64,000 bases of DNA from Thermoleophilaceae bacterium. Its GTDB lineage: Bacteria; Actinomycetota; Thermoleophilia; Solirubrobacterales; Thermoleophilaceae. The translations under genes were made by a program, and so were the position numbers. The notes beneath the pieces are model-generated. The model saw only the letters and a program-made list of their open reading frames with translations. It was not told the origin of the DNA and searched no databases. The DNA lies in NCBI GenBank assembly GCA_025928265.1, contig JAICJV010000008.1, positions 1 to 64,000 of the forward strand, given 5' to 3'. Below are positions 1 to 7,653 of the stretch, one piece after another (positions within the stretch are counted from its first letter, which is position 1; each line of letters begins with the position of its first letter).

Positions 1-2
1 CC

Positions 3-704
3 AGCCGGCCGCGCAAGGCGCTGACGATCGGCGCCGTCTGCAAAATCCTGCAGAGCGAATTCGACGACGTCTCGATCTCCAAGATCCGCTATCTCGAGGA
101 CCAGAAGCTGCTCAGCCCGCGGCGCACCAGCGGCGGCTACCGGCTCTACAGCCAGTCCGACGTCGAGCGGCTGCGGACGATCCTGCGCCTGCAGCGCGAC
201 GAGTTCCTGCCGCTGCGGGTGATCCGCCAGGAGCTCGCCTCCGGCGGCGACCTCGCCTTCGCCGCCGAAGGCGATCGCAAGCCGACCCCCGGCGCGGTGC
301 GACGGGCGATCCTGGTCGACTCCTCGCGCGCCTACCTCACCCTCGAGGAGGTGGTCGAGGAGACCGGTGCCCGCGAGGAGCTGGTCTCCGAGCTCGAGAA
401 CTTCGGCATCGTGCAGCCGGAAAAACGCGACGGCAAGCCGGTCTACGACGAAACCGACCGGGAGATCATCCGCAGCGCCAACGAGCTCGCTCGCTTCGGG
501 GTGGGCGCTCGCAACCTGCGCGTGTTCCGGTCCTCCGCGGACCGCGAGGCGAACCTGCTGGAAGCGCTGCTGGGGCCCTCGCTGCGCTCACGCAATCCGG
601 AGCGCCGCAAAGAGGCGCTCGAGAGCCTGGAAAGCCTCGCAGCGACCGTCGGCCACCTCAAGCACCTGCTTCTCGTGCGCGACCTGCGCAAGATCACGAG
701 CTAG
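3..704 (+). CDS. ftsR: MerR-family transcriptional regulator, FtsR-like (5' end missing)
   Basis: The reading frame is open from the window edge, so the start codon lies outside. The first visible residues form a MerR-type winged helix (KALTIGAVCKILQ, then ISKIRYLEDQKLLSPRRTSGGYR). This matches the actinobacterial FtsR / Rv1828 group, which binds promoter DNA as a dimer and is linked to ftsZ control in corynebacteria. The segment QRDEFLPLRVIRQEL is typical of that group. The C-terminal half (about residues 100-230) is a second helical region that looks like a repeated HTH-like fold (YLTLEEVVEETGAREELVSEL). The gene ends with TAG a few bases before the likely start of apt, so the two are probably co-transcribed. 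Family assignment is strong; the regulated gene here is inferred. Confidence 0.85.
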   Translation, partial: SRPRKALTIGAVCKILQSEFDDVSISKIRYLEDQKLLSPRRTSGGYRLYSQSDVERLRTILRLQRDEFLPLRVIRQELASGGDLAFAAEGDRKPTPGAVRRAILVDSSRAYLTLEEVVEETGAREELVSELENFGIVQPEKRDGKPVYDETDREIIRSANELARFGVGARNLRVFRSSADREANLLEALLGPSLRSRNPERRKEALESLESLAATVGHLKHLLLVRDLRKITS

Positions 705-712
705 CCCCGCAC

Positions 713-1234
713 ATCGACCTGCGCGCGTACATACGCGACATCCGGGACTTCCCCAAGCCCGGCATCGTCTTCAAGGACATCACGCCGCTGTTCCTCGACC
801 CGCGGGCGCTCGACCACACGATCGACCTGCTCGCCCGTTATGCCGAGGAGCGCGAGGTGGACTACGTCGTGTCCGCCGAGGCACGCGGGTTCGTGCTCGG
901 CGGTGCGTTGGCCGCGCGCGCGGGAGCGGGCTTCATCCCGGCGCGCAAGCCCGGCAAGCTGCCGGCCGAGACGTCGTCGGTGACCTACGCGCTCGAGTAC
1001 GGCCTCGACGCGCTCCACATGCATGCCGACGCGCTCTCGGGCGGCGCGCGCGTGCTCGTGCACGACGACCTTCTCGCCACCGGCGGGACCGCGTCGGCGA
1101 TGTGCGAGCTGGTGGAGAGCTCGGGCGCCGAGGTCGTCGGGTGCGCGTTCGTCATCGAGCTGTCGTTCCTGCACGGCCGCGAGAAGCTCGCGCCGCGCGA
1201 GGTGCGCAGCCTGATCACCTACGAGGAGGAGTAG
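713..1234 (+). CDS. apt: Adenine phosphoribosyltransferase
   Basis: Adenine salvage enzyme: adenine + PRPP to AMP + pyrophosphate, cytosolic. The conserved N-terminus IDLRAYIRDIRDFPKPGIVFKDITPLF is readable from about position 713. The PRPP-binding loop follows as VLVHDDLLATGGTA (near residue 120), and the adenine-site region VSAEARGFVLGGALA lies before it. The full length of about 170 residues is normal for the family. No ATG, GTG or TTG exists in frame anywhere upstream; the first GTG (857) would remove the essential N-terminal third. Translation must therefore begin at a near-cognate codon, ATC at 713 or CTG at 719, within 15 bp of the ftsR stop, or there is a base error. Downstream the SRPBCC gene starts with no gap. 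Confidence 0.9.
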   Translation: MDLRAYIRDIRDFPKPGIVFKDITPLFLDPRALDHTIDLLARYAEEREVDYVVSAEARGFVLGGALAARAGAGFIPARKPGKLPAETSSVTYALEYGLDALHMHADALSGGARVLVHDDLLATGGTASAMCELVESSGAEVVGCAFVIELSFLHGREKLAPREVRSLITYEEE

Positions 1235-1681
1235 GTGCCGCGCGTGACGCGGGCGCTGACCATCGGCGCCGCGCAGGACGACGTGTGGCGAGTGGTGTCC
1301 GATCCCTACGCGCTGCCGCGCTGGTGGCCGCAGGTGGTTCGCGTGGAGGACGTGACCGACGATGGCTGGACCAACGTGCTGTCGACGCCGCGCGGGAAGG
1401 TGGTGCGGGCCGACTTCACCCGGACGGAGTTCGAGCCGCCGCGGCGGCTCGCGTGGCGGCAGGAGCTCGTGGAGTCGCCGTTCGAGCGGATCTTCTCGGC
1501 CGCCGAGACCGGCCTCACCCTCGCCGACGAGGGCGAGCGCTCCACCCGCGTCGAGCTGACGGCCAGTGAGCGGCTGCGCGGGCGCTTCCGGCTGGGCGGC
1601 TTCATGGTGCGGCGTGCGGCACGCAGGCGGCTCGACGAGGCGCTGGCGGGCCTGAGCGAAGCGCTGGGCGCCGGTTCTTAG
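1235..1681 (+). CDS. SRPBCC-superfamily protein (polyketide cyclase/dehydrase-like)
   Basis: A 148-residue protein with the START/SRPBCC helix-grip fold signature. It begins with a beta strand and the DVWRVVSDPYALPRWWPQV segment typical of polyketide_cyc2 and ligand-binding SRPBCC proteins, and ends in the long amphipathic helix RRRLDEALAGLSEAL that closes the hydrophobic pocket. The GTG start follows the apt TAG immediately with no spacer, so it is likely translationally coupled. The ligand is unknown. No catalytic residues can be assigned, and it could be a lipid-binding protein rather than an enzyme. Confidence 0.75.
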   Translation: MPRVTRALTIGAAQDDVWRVVSDPYALPRWWPQVVRVEDVTDDGWTNVLSTPRGKVVRADFTRTEFEPPRRLAWRQELVESPFERIFSAAETGLTLADEGERSTRVELTASERLRGRFRLGGFMVRRAARRRLDEALAGLSEALGAGS

Positions 1682-1741
1682 GAATCGTCCTAGCGGGCCT
1701 TGAAGGTCGCTTTCCGGGCGACCGCGATCTTTACGCCGCAG

Positions 1742-3052
1742 ATGGGCTATCCGGTAACAGCCGGGCGGCTGATTGTGCCGCCGTGGAGCCGCACCGCCGC
1801 CGGCAGTGTCGGGATGGCGGTGCTCATCGGCGGCGCCACGATCATCGCCCTGGACGCGGCCGCCGGCGGCTCGCACGAGGTCGACGACGGACACCTGGTG
1901 CCGCGCTCGGTCCTGGGGCCGCTCACGGGACACGGTGGCAGCTACCTGTACATCGCCCGCTTCTGGCTGCTCCTGGCGGCGATGATGGCCGGCTACGTGC
2001 TGGTGGTAGCCGCGGGGAGGCTTAGACCCGGGCCGGCGATCGCCGGCATCGTGACCGTCCACCTCATCGTCCTGGCCGGGCCGCCGCTCACGAGCGACGT
2101 GTTCAGCTATCTGGACTACGCGCGCCTGGGCGTGCTGCACGGGATCAACCCGTATGCGCACTCGCCGGCCTTCCTCACGACCGACCCGGCGTACCCCTAC
2201 GTCGGCCACCTCTGGCGCCATGTGCCCTCCGCGTACGGGCCGCTCTTCACGCTTGCTTCGTATCCCGCCGCGCTGCTCGGCCTGGCGGGCGGGGTCATGT
2301 ACCTGAAGGCGCTTACGGTCGTCTCCAGCCTGGCGGCCGCGGGCCTCACAGCGGCTTGCGCCCGGATCCGAGGTCGCGACCCGGTCCGCGCGGCGCTGAT
2401 CGTTGGCGCCAATCCGCTTCTGATCATCTACGGCGTGGCGGCCGGCCACAACGACCTGGTGATGCTCGCGGTCCTGATGCTGGGGGTGTGGCTCGCGCTG
2501 CGCGGTCGCGCGGCGGGCGGCGGGGGGATGACGGTGCTGGCGTCCGCGGTGAAGGCGTCGGCCGTGATCGTCCTGCCGTTCATGCTGATCGGGTCGCGGG
2601 AGCGGCTCCGCACGTTCGCGGGAGCCGCGGCGGGAGCCGCCGCGATGGCGGGCCTGGCGCTCGCGGTCTTCGGGGGCAGGGCGCTCGGGTTCGTGCCGGT
2701 CCTGGAGCGCCAGCAGCGCCTCGTGACCCCCAACGCCGTTCCGTCCGAGATCGCTCGGCTGTTCGGCCAGGCGCAGATCACGCCGCCCGACCGCACGCTC
2801 ATGCACGTGGTGCTCGCCGCGGCGCTCGTCTACCTGCTGGTGCGCGTGTGGCGCGGAGCCGACTGGGTCGTGGCCGCCGGCTGGGGACTGCTCGCCACCG
2901 CGGTCGCCACCACGTGGATGTTGTCGTGGTACACGCTCTGGGCGCTTCCGTTCGCGACGCTCACGCGGGACCGCCGGCTGCTCGTCGCCGTCCTCCTGAT
3001 CCAGGTGCTGTACGTGGCGCACCGCTTCGGACCACTCGTGCCGACGCTGTGA
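1742..3052 (+). CDS. Polytopic GT-C glycosyltransferase (mannosyltransferase-like)
   Basis: About 436 residues with roughly ten to twelve hydrophobic segments. An early extracytoplasmic loop carries an acidic motif, TSDVFSYLDYARLGVLHGINPY, resembling the polyprenol-phosphate-dependent mannosyltransferases (MptA/MptB and GT87 relatives). In those enzymes the Asp near the first loop is catalytic. It probably transfers a sugar from a polyprenyl phosphate carrier to an envelope glycan outside the membrane. A TTG 42 bp upstream is possible, but ATG 1742 gives a better N-terminus before the first span. The 3' end overlaps a possible small ORF (GTGA). The exact acceptor is unknown. Confidence 0.7.
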   Translation: MGYPVTAGRLIVPPWSRTAAGSVGMAVLIGGATIIALDAAAGGSHEVDDGHLVPRSVLGPLTGHGGSYLYIARFWLLLAAMMAGYVLVVAAGRLRPGPAIAGIVTVHLIVLAGPPLTSDVFSYLDYARLGVLHGINPYAHSPAFLTTDPAYPYVGHLWRHVPSAYGPLFTLASYPAALLGLAGGVMYLKALTVVSSLAAAGLTAACARIRGRDPVRAALIVGANPLLIIYGVAAGHNDLVMLAVLMLGVWLALRGRAAGGGGMTVLASAVKASAVIVLPFMLIGSRERLRTFAGAAAGAAAMAGLALAVFGGRALGFVPVLERQQRLVTPNAVPSEIARLFGQAQITPPDRTLMHVVLAAALVYLLVRVWRGADWVVAAGWGLLATAVATTWMLSWYTLWALPFATLTRDRRLLVAVLLIQVLYVAHRFGPLVPTL

Positions 3053-3288
3053 CCCGGCTGCGCAAGATCGAGACCACCGCTCTGGTGTGCATCGCCGCCC
3101 TCGTGAGCGTCGCGGTCGGCTCCGACATCCAGCGCGGAGTGGACGTCCGGCTCGACGGCGGCCCGGCGGCTACGGCGTCGTGCCGGTCCCGCTCCCTTGC
3201 GGCTGCTGTTGCTGCTGCTGGACGGGCTGAAGGTCTGCGAACGCACCACGCAGGATCGAGTTCCCGCTGTGCGCGGTGCGGTTGTTGA
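3048..3288 (+). CDS. Possible small membrane-anchored protein, perhaps a remnant
   Basis: A GTG overlapping the glycosyltransferase stop (GTGA) opens an 80-codon frame. Its first 40 codons read like a genuine N-terminus: basic residues, then one hydrophobic helix (ETTALVCIAALVSVAVGSD). The second half loses protein character and lies antisense to the 3' end of the next gene, overlapping it by about 119 bp. It could be the truncated start of a once longer single-span protein, or chance coding in high-GC DNA. Confidence 0.3.
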
Positions 3289-4273
3289 ACGGCTGGATCG
3301 AGATGTCCACGAACTTGTACTTCTGGTAGTTCGAGGGCAGCTCCTTGACGCCCTGGTAGTTGCCCTTCGCGTCCGTGAACTGGGCGCCGATCGAGAATGC
3401 GTCCTTCGGGCTGTTGTACAGCCAGACGTTGTAGGCGGCCTTGCGCTGGGTGGACGGCAGCGGCGGCAGCTTTGCCTGCACCGCGAGGACGGGCTTGCCG
3501 CCCTGGTTGAGGATGAACGCGGCCCCCGACGCGTTCGCGCCGCCCAGCGGCTTGAGCGTGATCTGGCCCACCACCTGCGCCTGGGGCGCGGTGGAGGTGG
3601 TCGGGGTGGTGTTGGTCGAAGCGCTCGCGGACGAGTTGCCACCGCCTCCGCCCGAGAAGACGCCGGCGAGGGCGAGGATGCCGACGACGATGGCGGCGAG
3701 CACGACGGCGCCGCCCGCGATCAGCCCGATCCGGCGGCGGCGCTGGAGCGCCTCCTGCGCCGCGGGCGAGAGCTTCTTCTTCTCCTTCGCCCGTTCCTTC
3801 TCCTTCTGAGCAGGCTTCTCGCGCTCGGGCTTCTCGCGCTTCTCCCGCCCGGCGCGCTCGCGCTCCCGGCGTCGCGGTCGCTCGATCGTGCCCGCTGCGC
3901 CTGCGCCGTCGCCGGCCTCCGCGTCGGGGATCGACGGACGGTCGCCGTTCGCGTACAGCTCCTCGAGCGAGTCGAGCAGCGAGAGCGCCCATGTGCGCCC
4001 GGGCTCCGAGCGCTTCAGGTGGGCACGCGTGGCGGTGGACTCGGCGCCGGACTGCTGGCCCAGCACGTAGTCGGCGATCTGCGAGCGCCATTGCGGATCG
4101 ACCCGGCCGCCGGTGACGGGCGAGAGCTCCACCAGCGCATCCAGCGCCAGCTCACGCACGCGCGTGGCCGGAACCTGGAGCACGTCCGCGAGCGCGTCGT
4201 ACGTGCGCCCGCGCGTGACCACGAGCTCGATGATCGCCCGCTGCTCGGCCGGAAGCTGGTCGAAGGTCGCCAT
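3170..4273 (-). CDS. Single-span membrane protein with sigma4-like HTH and RskA-like outer domain
   Basis: A 367-residue protein. The N-terminus (residues 1-50: PAEQRAIIELVVTRGRTYDALADVLQV) resembles sigma-70 region 4 with a helix-turn-helix. A highly charged Arg/Lys/Glu segment follows at about 125-175, then one transmembrane helix (IGLIAGGAVVLAAIVVGILAL, about 183-203) and a Gly/Ser/Thr linker. The outer domain (KAAYNVWLYNSPKDAF) has the beta-sandwich look of anti-sigma-K RskA C-terminal domains. The tail is Gln-rich. It lacks the usual zinc anti-sigma domain. A role as a membrane-tethered regulator is inferred. The start codon shares bases with the divergent thioesterase ATG (CATG). Confidence 0.7.
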   Translation of the reverse strand: MATFDQLPAEQRAIIELVVTRGRTYDALADVLQVPATRVRELALDALVELSPVTGGRVDPQWRSQIADYVLGQQSGAESTATRAHLKRSEPGRTWALSLLDSLEELYANGDRPSIPDAEAGDGAGAAGTIERPRRRERERAGREKREKPEREKPAQKEKERAKEKKKLSPAAQEALQRRRRIGLIAGGAVVLAAIVVGILALAGVFSGGGGGNSSASASTNTTPTTSTAPQAQVVGQITLKPLGGANASGAAFILNQGGKPVLAVQAKLPPLPSTQRKAAYNVWLYNSPKDAFSIGAQFTDAKGNYQGVKELPSNYQKYKFVDISIQPFNNRTAHSGNSILRGAFADLQPVQQQQQQPQGSGTGTTP

Positions 4274-4712
4274 GAGCCGGAAACGTTACATTCCGCGAGT
4301 GTCGGAAGCCCCCGCTTTCAATGTCCCGCTCGAGGAGACCCTCGACGGGACCCTCGGGTTCGAGGTACTCGAGGCCGGTGAATCCGAGGCCCGTTCGCGC
4401 GCGCCCGTGGGCAACCACCTCAAGCAGCCCTATGGCCTCGTCCACGGTGGCGTCTACGCGGCGATGGCCGAGTCGCTGGCGTCGATGGCGACCGCTATGG
4501 CGGTGCACGCCGACGGCAACATCGCCGTGGGCCTCTCGAACCACACGAGCTTCATGCGGCCGGTGCTCGAGGGCCACGTGAACGCCAGGGCGCGGCGCGT
4601 CCACCGCGGCTCCACCACCTGGGTCTGGGAGGTCGAGCTGAGCGACGACCAGGGGCGGCTCTGCGCGCTCTCGCGGGTGACGATGGCGGTGCGGCCCGCA
4701 CCGTCGCGGTAG
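4272..4712 (+). CDS. PaaI-family hotdog thioesterase
   Basis: Hydrolyses acyl- or aryl-CoA thioesters in the cytosol. The hotdog core is clear: GNHLKQPYGLVHGGVYAAMAE contains the conserved HGG with the following acidic residue. The strand region (NHTSFMRPVLEGHVNARARRVHRG) is typical of PaaI/YbgC-like enzymes. The most likely start is ATG 4272, giving 146 residues; GTG 4299 is an alternative. The ATG overlaps that of the divergent membrane regulator, so the two share a very compact promoter region. Substrate unknown. Confidence 0.8.
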   Translation: MSRKRYIPRVSEAPAFNVPLEETLDGTLGFEVLEAGESEARSRAPVGNHLKQPYGLVHGGVYAAMAESLASMATAMAVHADGNIAVGLSNHTSFMRPVLEGHVNARARRVHRGSTTWVWEVELSDDQGRLCALSRVTMAVRPAPSR

Positions 4713-4751
4713 CTGGGCGCCTGACGTTGCCTGTGCAACCATCTAGGGACC

Positions 4752-5657
4752 ATGTCCAATCCGATCACCGCAACGCTCTACTCGGACCCCGCCTGTCCCT
4801 GGGCCTATTCCGAGACACCCGCCTTCGCCGTCATCCAGTGGCGCTATCCGAGCCTTCCCTGGCGCCTCGTGACGATCGGGCTCACGGAGACCGCGGAGCA
4901 GTACGAGGAGCGCGGCTACACGCCCGCGATGATGGCCCGCGGCTACGCCCGCTTCCGTCGCTACGGCATGCCGTTCGCAACGGCGCCCCGCACCCGGGTG
5001 GCGGGCACGAGCCGCGCCTGCCGCGCCATCGTGGCCACGCGGCTGCGCCAGCCTGAGCTCACCACGTCGGTCTACCGCGCGCTCCAGTTCGGCTGGTTCA
5101 CCACCACGCTCGTGCTCGACCAGGACGCCGACATCGCGCAGGCTCTGGCGGCCGTGCCGGACCTCGACGTGGACGCGATCGTGCGCGCGATCGACGACCC
5201 GGAGGTCGTGGCCGCCTACGAGTCCGACAAGCGGGAGGCGCGCCAGGCCGCCGACGGTCCGACCGAGTTCCAGGGCAAGGCGCGCAACACGGACGGGGAT
5301 GTGCGCTACAGCGCGCCGTCGCTCGTGTTCGAGAGCGCCGACGGCACGCGTCTCGAGGCCGGCGGGTTCCAGCCGGTCGAGGCATACGACGTGCTGATCG
5401 CCAACTTCCGCGACCGCCCCGAGCGCCGCGAGCCACCCGAGCGCCCGCTCGATGCCCTGCGCTTCTTCCGCTCGCCTCTCACGACGCAGGAGGTGGCAGC
5501 GATCATGACGCACGGAAACGACGCACCCGATCGCGCCGCCGCGGAGGACGCGCTCATCGAGCTGGCCGCCGCCGGCAGCGTACGGCGCATGCCGCTCGGC
5601 GACGACGCGCTGTGGGGCCCGTCCGAGGCGGTCGCCACCGAGGCCAGGGCCGCGTGA
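4752..5657 (+). CDS. DsbA-family (FrnE-like) thioredoxin-fold oxidoreductase
   Basis: A 301-residue protein with a thioredoxin/DsbA fold. The N-terminus has the redox-site region YSDPACPWAYSETPAF, with the CPW sequence of the FrnE / 2-hydroxychromene-2-carboxylate isomerase branch. Only one Cys is in this motif, so it probably acts by thiol chemistry with a low-molecular-weight thiol rather than as a CxxC disulfide enzyme. No signal peptide is present, so it is cytosolic. The C-terminal 60 residues look like a small winged-helix or helical extension. It overlaps the next gene by GTGA, and both are thiol-linked, suggesting a shared role in quinone or electrophile handling. Confidence 0.7.
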   Translation: MSNPITATLYSDPACPWAYSETPAFAVIQWRYPSLPWRLVTIGLTETAEQYEERGYTPAMMARGYARFRRYGMPFATAPRTRVAGTSRACRAIVATRLRQPELTTSVYRALQFGWFTTTLVLDQDADIAQALAAVPDLDVDAIVRAIDDPEVVAAYESDKREARQAADGPTEFQGKARNTDGDVRYSAPSLVFESADGTRLEAGGFQPVEAYDVLIANFRDRPERREPPERPLDALRFFRSPLTTQEVAAIMTHGNDAPDRAAAEDALIELAAAGSVRRMPLGDDALWGPSEAVATEARAA

Positions 5658-6559
5658 GCGTCCAGGGCGAGTTCGTCCGCCAGCAGGCGCACTTCCGCGA
5701 CTGGGTGAGCGCCGACGGGTCGACCGGGGCCGTGGCGGAGCCGGGCCGCTACCACCTGTATGTCGCTCTTGCGTGCCCGTGGTCGCACCGCACGGCGATC
5801 GTGCGCAAGCTGAAGCGGCTCGAGGACGTCATCGGCATCTCCCATATCCACCCGTTCCGCGACGAGCGCGGCTGGGCGTTCGCGGGCGGCGAGTTCAGCG
5901 ACGACGTCAACGGCTGGGCGTTCCTGAGCGAGGCGTACGAGGCGAGCGCGCCGGGCTACGACGGCCGCGTGAGCGTGCCGGTGCTGTGGGACAAGAAGGC
6001 CGGGCGCATCGTGAACAACGAGTCGGCGGAGATCATCCGCATGTTCGGCTCGGAGTTCGACGAGTGGGGCGACGCGTCGGTGGACCTGTACCCGGAGGAC
6101 CTGCGCGCGGAGATCGACGCGCTCGAGGAATGGATCTACTCCGACCTCAACAACGGCGTCTACCGCGCCGGCTTCGCGAAGTCGCAGGAGGCGTATGAGT
6201 CCGCCTATCGCCGCGTCGCCGGGATCCTGCCGAAGCTCGAGGAGCGGCTCGCCGAGCGCCGCTATCTGACGGGCGACCGGATCACCGAGGCGGACTGGCG
6301 GTTGTTCGTCACGCTCGTCCGCTTCGACGCCGTCTACCACACCCACTTCCGCTGCAACGGCGTGAAGGTGGCCGAGCTGCCGAACCTCTGGGGCTACACG
6401 CGCGAGTTGTACCAGCAGCCCGGCGTGGCCGAGACCGTGGCCATGGACGAGATCAAGCGCCACTACTACACGACGCACGACGAGCTGAACCCGAAGCGGA
6501 TCATCCCCGCCGGCGGGCCGACGCACGACGACTTCATGGCGCCGCACGGGCGCGGCTGA
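5654..6559 (+). CDS. Glutathionyl-hydroquinone-reductase-like protein (YqjG/ECM4 family)
   Basis: A 301-residue protein of the Xi-class glutathione transferases. The hallmark ACPWSHRTAI motif with the catalytic Cys lies near residue 40, followed by the C-terminal helical domain (LTGDRITEADWRLFVTLVRFDAVYH). The family reductively removes glutathione from hydroquinone conjugates. Actinobacteria usually use mycothiol, so the actual thiol here is inferred. The GTG start overlaps the stop of the DsbA-like gene, so they are one transcription unit. Confidence 0.85.
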   Translation: MSVQGEFVRQQAHFRDWVSADGSTGAVAEPGRYHLYVALACPWSHRTAIVRKLKRLEDVIGISHIHPFRDERGWAFAGGEFSDDVNGWAFLSEAYEASAPGYDGRVSVPVLWDKKAGRIVNNESAEIIRMFGSEFDEWGDASVDLYPEDLRAEIDALEEWIYSDLNNGVYRAGFAKSQEAYESAYRRVAGILPKLEERLAERRYLTGDRITEADWRLFVTLVRFDAVYHTHFRCNGVKVAELPNLWGYTRELYQQPGVAETVAMDEIKRHYYTTHDELNPKRIIPAGGPTHDDFMAPHGRG

Positions 6560-6607
6560 GCAAACTCTCACTGCGCGCTTATCGACGCGGCAACGCCGCC
6601 GTGCAGC

Positions 6608-7609
6608 GTGGCAGGCGTGCGCAGAATCGATCCAGGGATGGCGCTGCTGCCGCTGCGGCTGTTCCTCGGCATCACGTTCGTGTACGCGGGTGTCCAGAAG
6701 CTGAGCGATCCAGGGTTCCTGCACCCGGGGGCGCCCACCTACATCGGCACCCAGCTGCACGGCTTCGCGCACGGCACCCCTGGCGGCTTCATCCTGAGGG
6801 CGTTCGCACTGCCCGACCCGAAGCTCGCGGGCATCGGCGTCGCCATCGTGGAGATCGCCGTGGGCCTGCTCGTCACGCTCGGACTGCTCACGCGCGCCGC
6901 GGCGGCCGTGGGCCTCGGGCTCAACCTCATCCTGTTCCTCACCAACAGCTGGCACGCGTACCCGTACTTCCTCGGCTCCGACATCGTGTTCGTGTTCGCA
7001 TGGCTGCCGCTCGTGCTCGCGGGCGCCGAAGGCCAGCCGGCGCTAGACAACGGGCTCGAGCGGCTCGCGCGGTCACCGCGGATGCGAATGGCGCCTTCGG
7101 GCCCGGCGCTCTCGAGGCGCGAGGTGATCACGCGGAGCGCCGGGGCCGTGGGCGCCGCGTCACTCCTGATCGCCGGCGTCGCCGCCGCCGCGAAGGGCAG
7201 CTACAGGGGCACGCGGGCCCTGGCTGCCGGCACGGGCACGCGCAAGCGAGCCGCGGCGCTCGCAGCGCCGCATGCGCAGCACGCGTCGTCACATGTTCCC
7301 GCGGGTGCGGTTCGGCTCGGGCCGTCGAAGGCGCTGCCGGCCGGGCAGGGCGCCACCTACAACGACCCCTCCGACGGGCAGCCCGACATCGCAGTGAGGC
7401 TGCCGGACGGCAAGCTGAAGGCCTACAGCGCGGTGTGCACGCACGCGGGCTGCACCGTCGGTTTCTCGGGCGGCGTTATCGCCTGCCCCTGCCACGGCGC
7501 CACCTACGACCCCAACACCGGGAGCGTCACGGGTGGTCCTGCGCCGCAGGGCCTGGCGCCGAAGCGGCTCGTGGAGTCCGACGGGCAGATCTACGCGGTG
7601 CCGACCTAG
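6608..7609 (+). CDS. DoxX-like membrane protein fused to a Rieske [2Fe-2S] domain
   Basis: A 333-residue protein. Residues 1-145 form four hydrophobic helices of the DoxX / thiosulfate:quinone oxidoreductase small-subunit type (LRLFLGITFVYAGVQKL). A basic stretch and a second hydrophobic segment resembling a Tat-type anchor follow (SRREVITRSAGAVGAASLLIAGVAAAA). A Rieske domain then carries both cluster motifs, CTHAGC and CPCHGATYD (CxH and CxxH), with the extra Cys pair that makes the disulfide of high-potential Rieske proteins. It probably passes electrons between a quinone-interacting membrane part and an outer partner. The GTG start lies 48 bp after the preceding gene. Confidence 0.8.
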   Translation: MAGVRRIDPGMALLPLRLFLGITFVYAGVQKLSDPGFLHPGAPTYIGTQLHGFAHGTPGGFILRAFALPDPKLAGIGVAIVEIAVGLLVTLGLLTRAAAAVGLGLNLILFLTNSWHAYPYFLGSDIVFVFAWLPLVLAGAEGQPALDNGLERLARSPRMRMAPSGPALSRREVITRSAGAVGAASLLIAGVAAAAKGSYRGTRALAAGTGTRKRAAALAAPHAQHASSHVPAGAVRLGPSKALPAGQGATYNDPSDGQPDIAVRLPDGKLKAYSAVCTHAGCTVGFSGGVIACPCHGATYDPNTGSVTGGPAPQGLAPKRLVESDGQIYAVPT

Positions 7610-7653
7610 CCCCGTGAAATGGAGCGGTGATCCCCGGGGGACCGGGGGCGAAA

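Noticed and set aside
701-3022. Long open frame on the minus strand across apt and its neighbours
   Set aside because: It is the complement of well-supported genes. Its product is rich in Arg, Gly, His and Pro with no domain, a common artefact of high-GC codon use.
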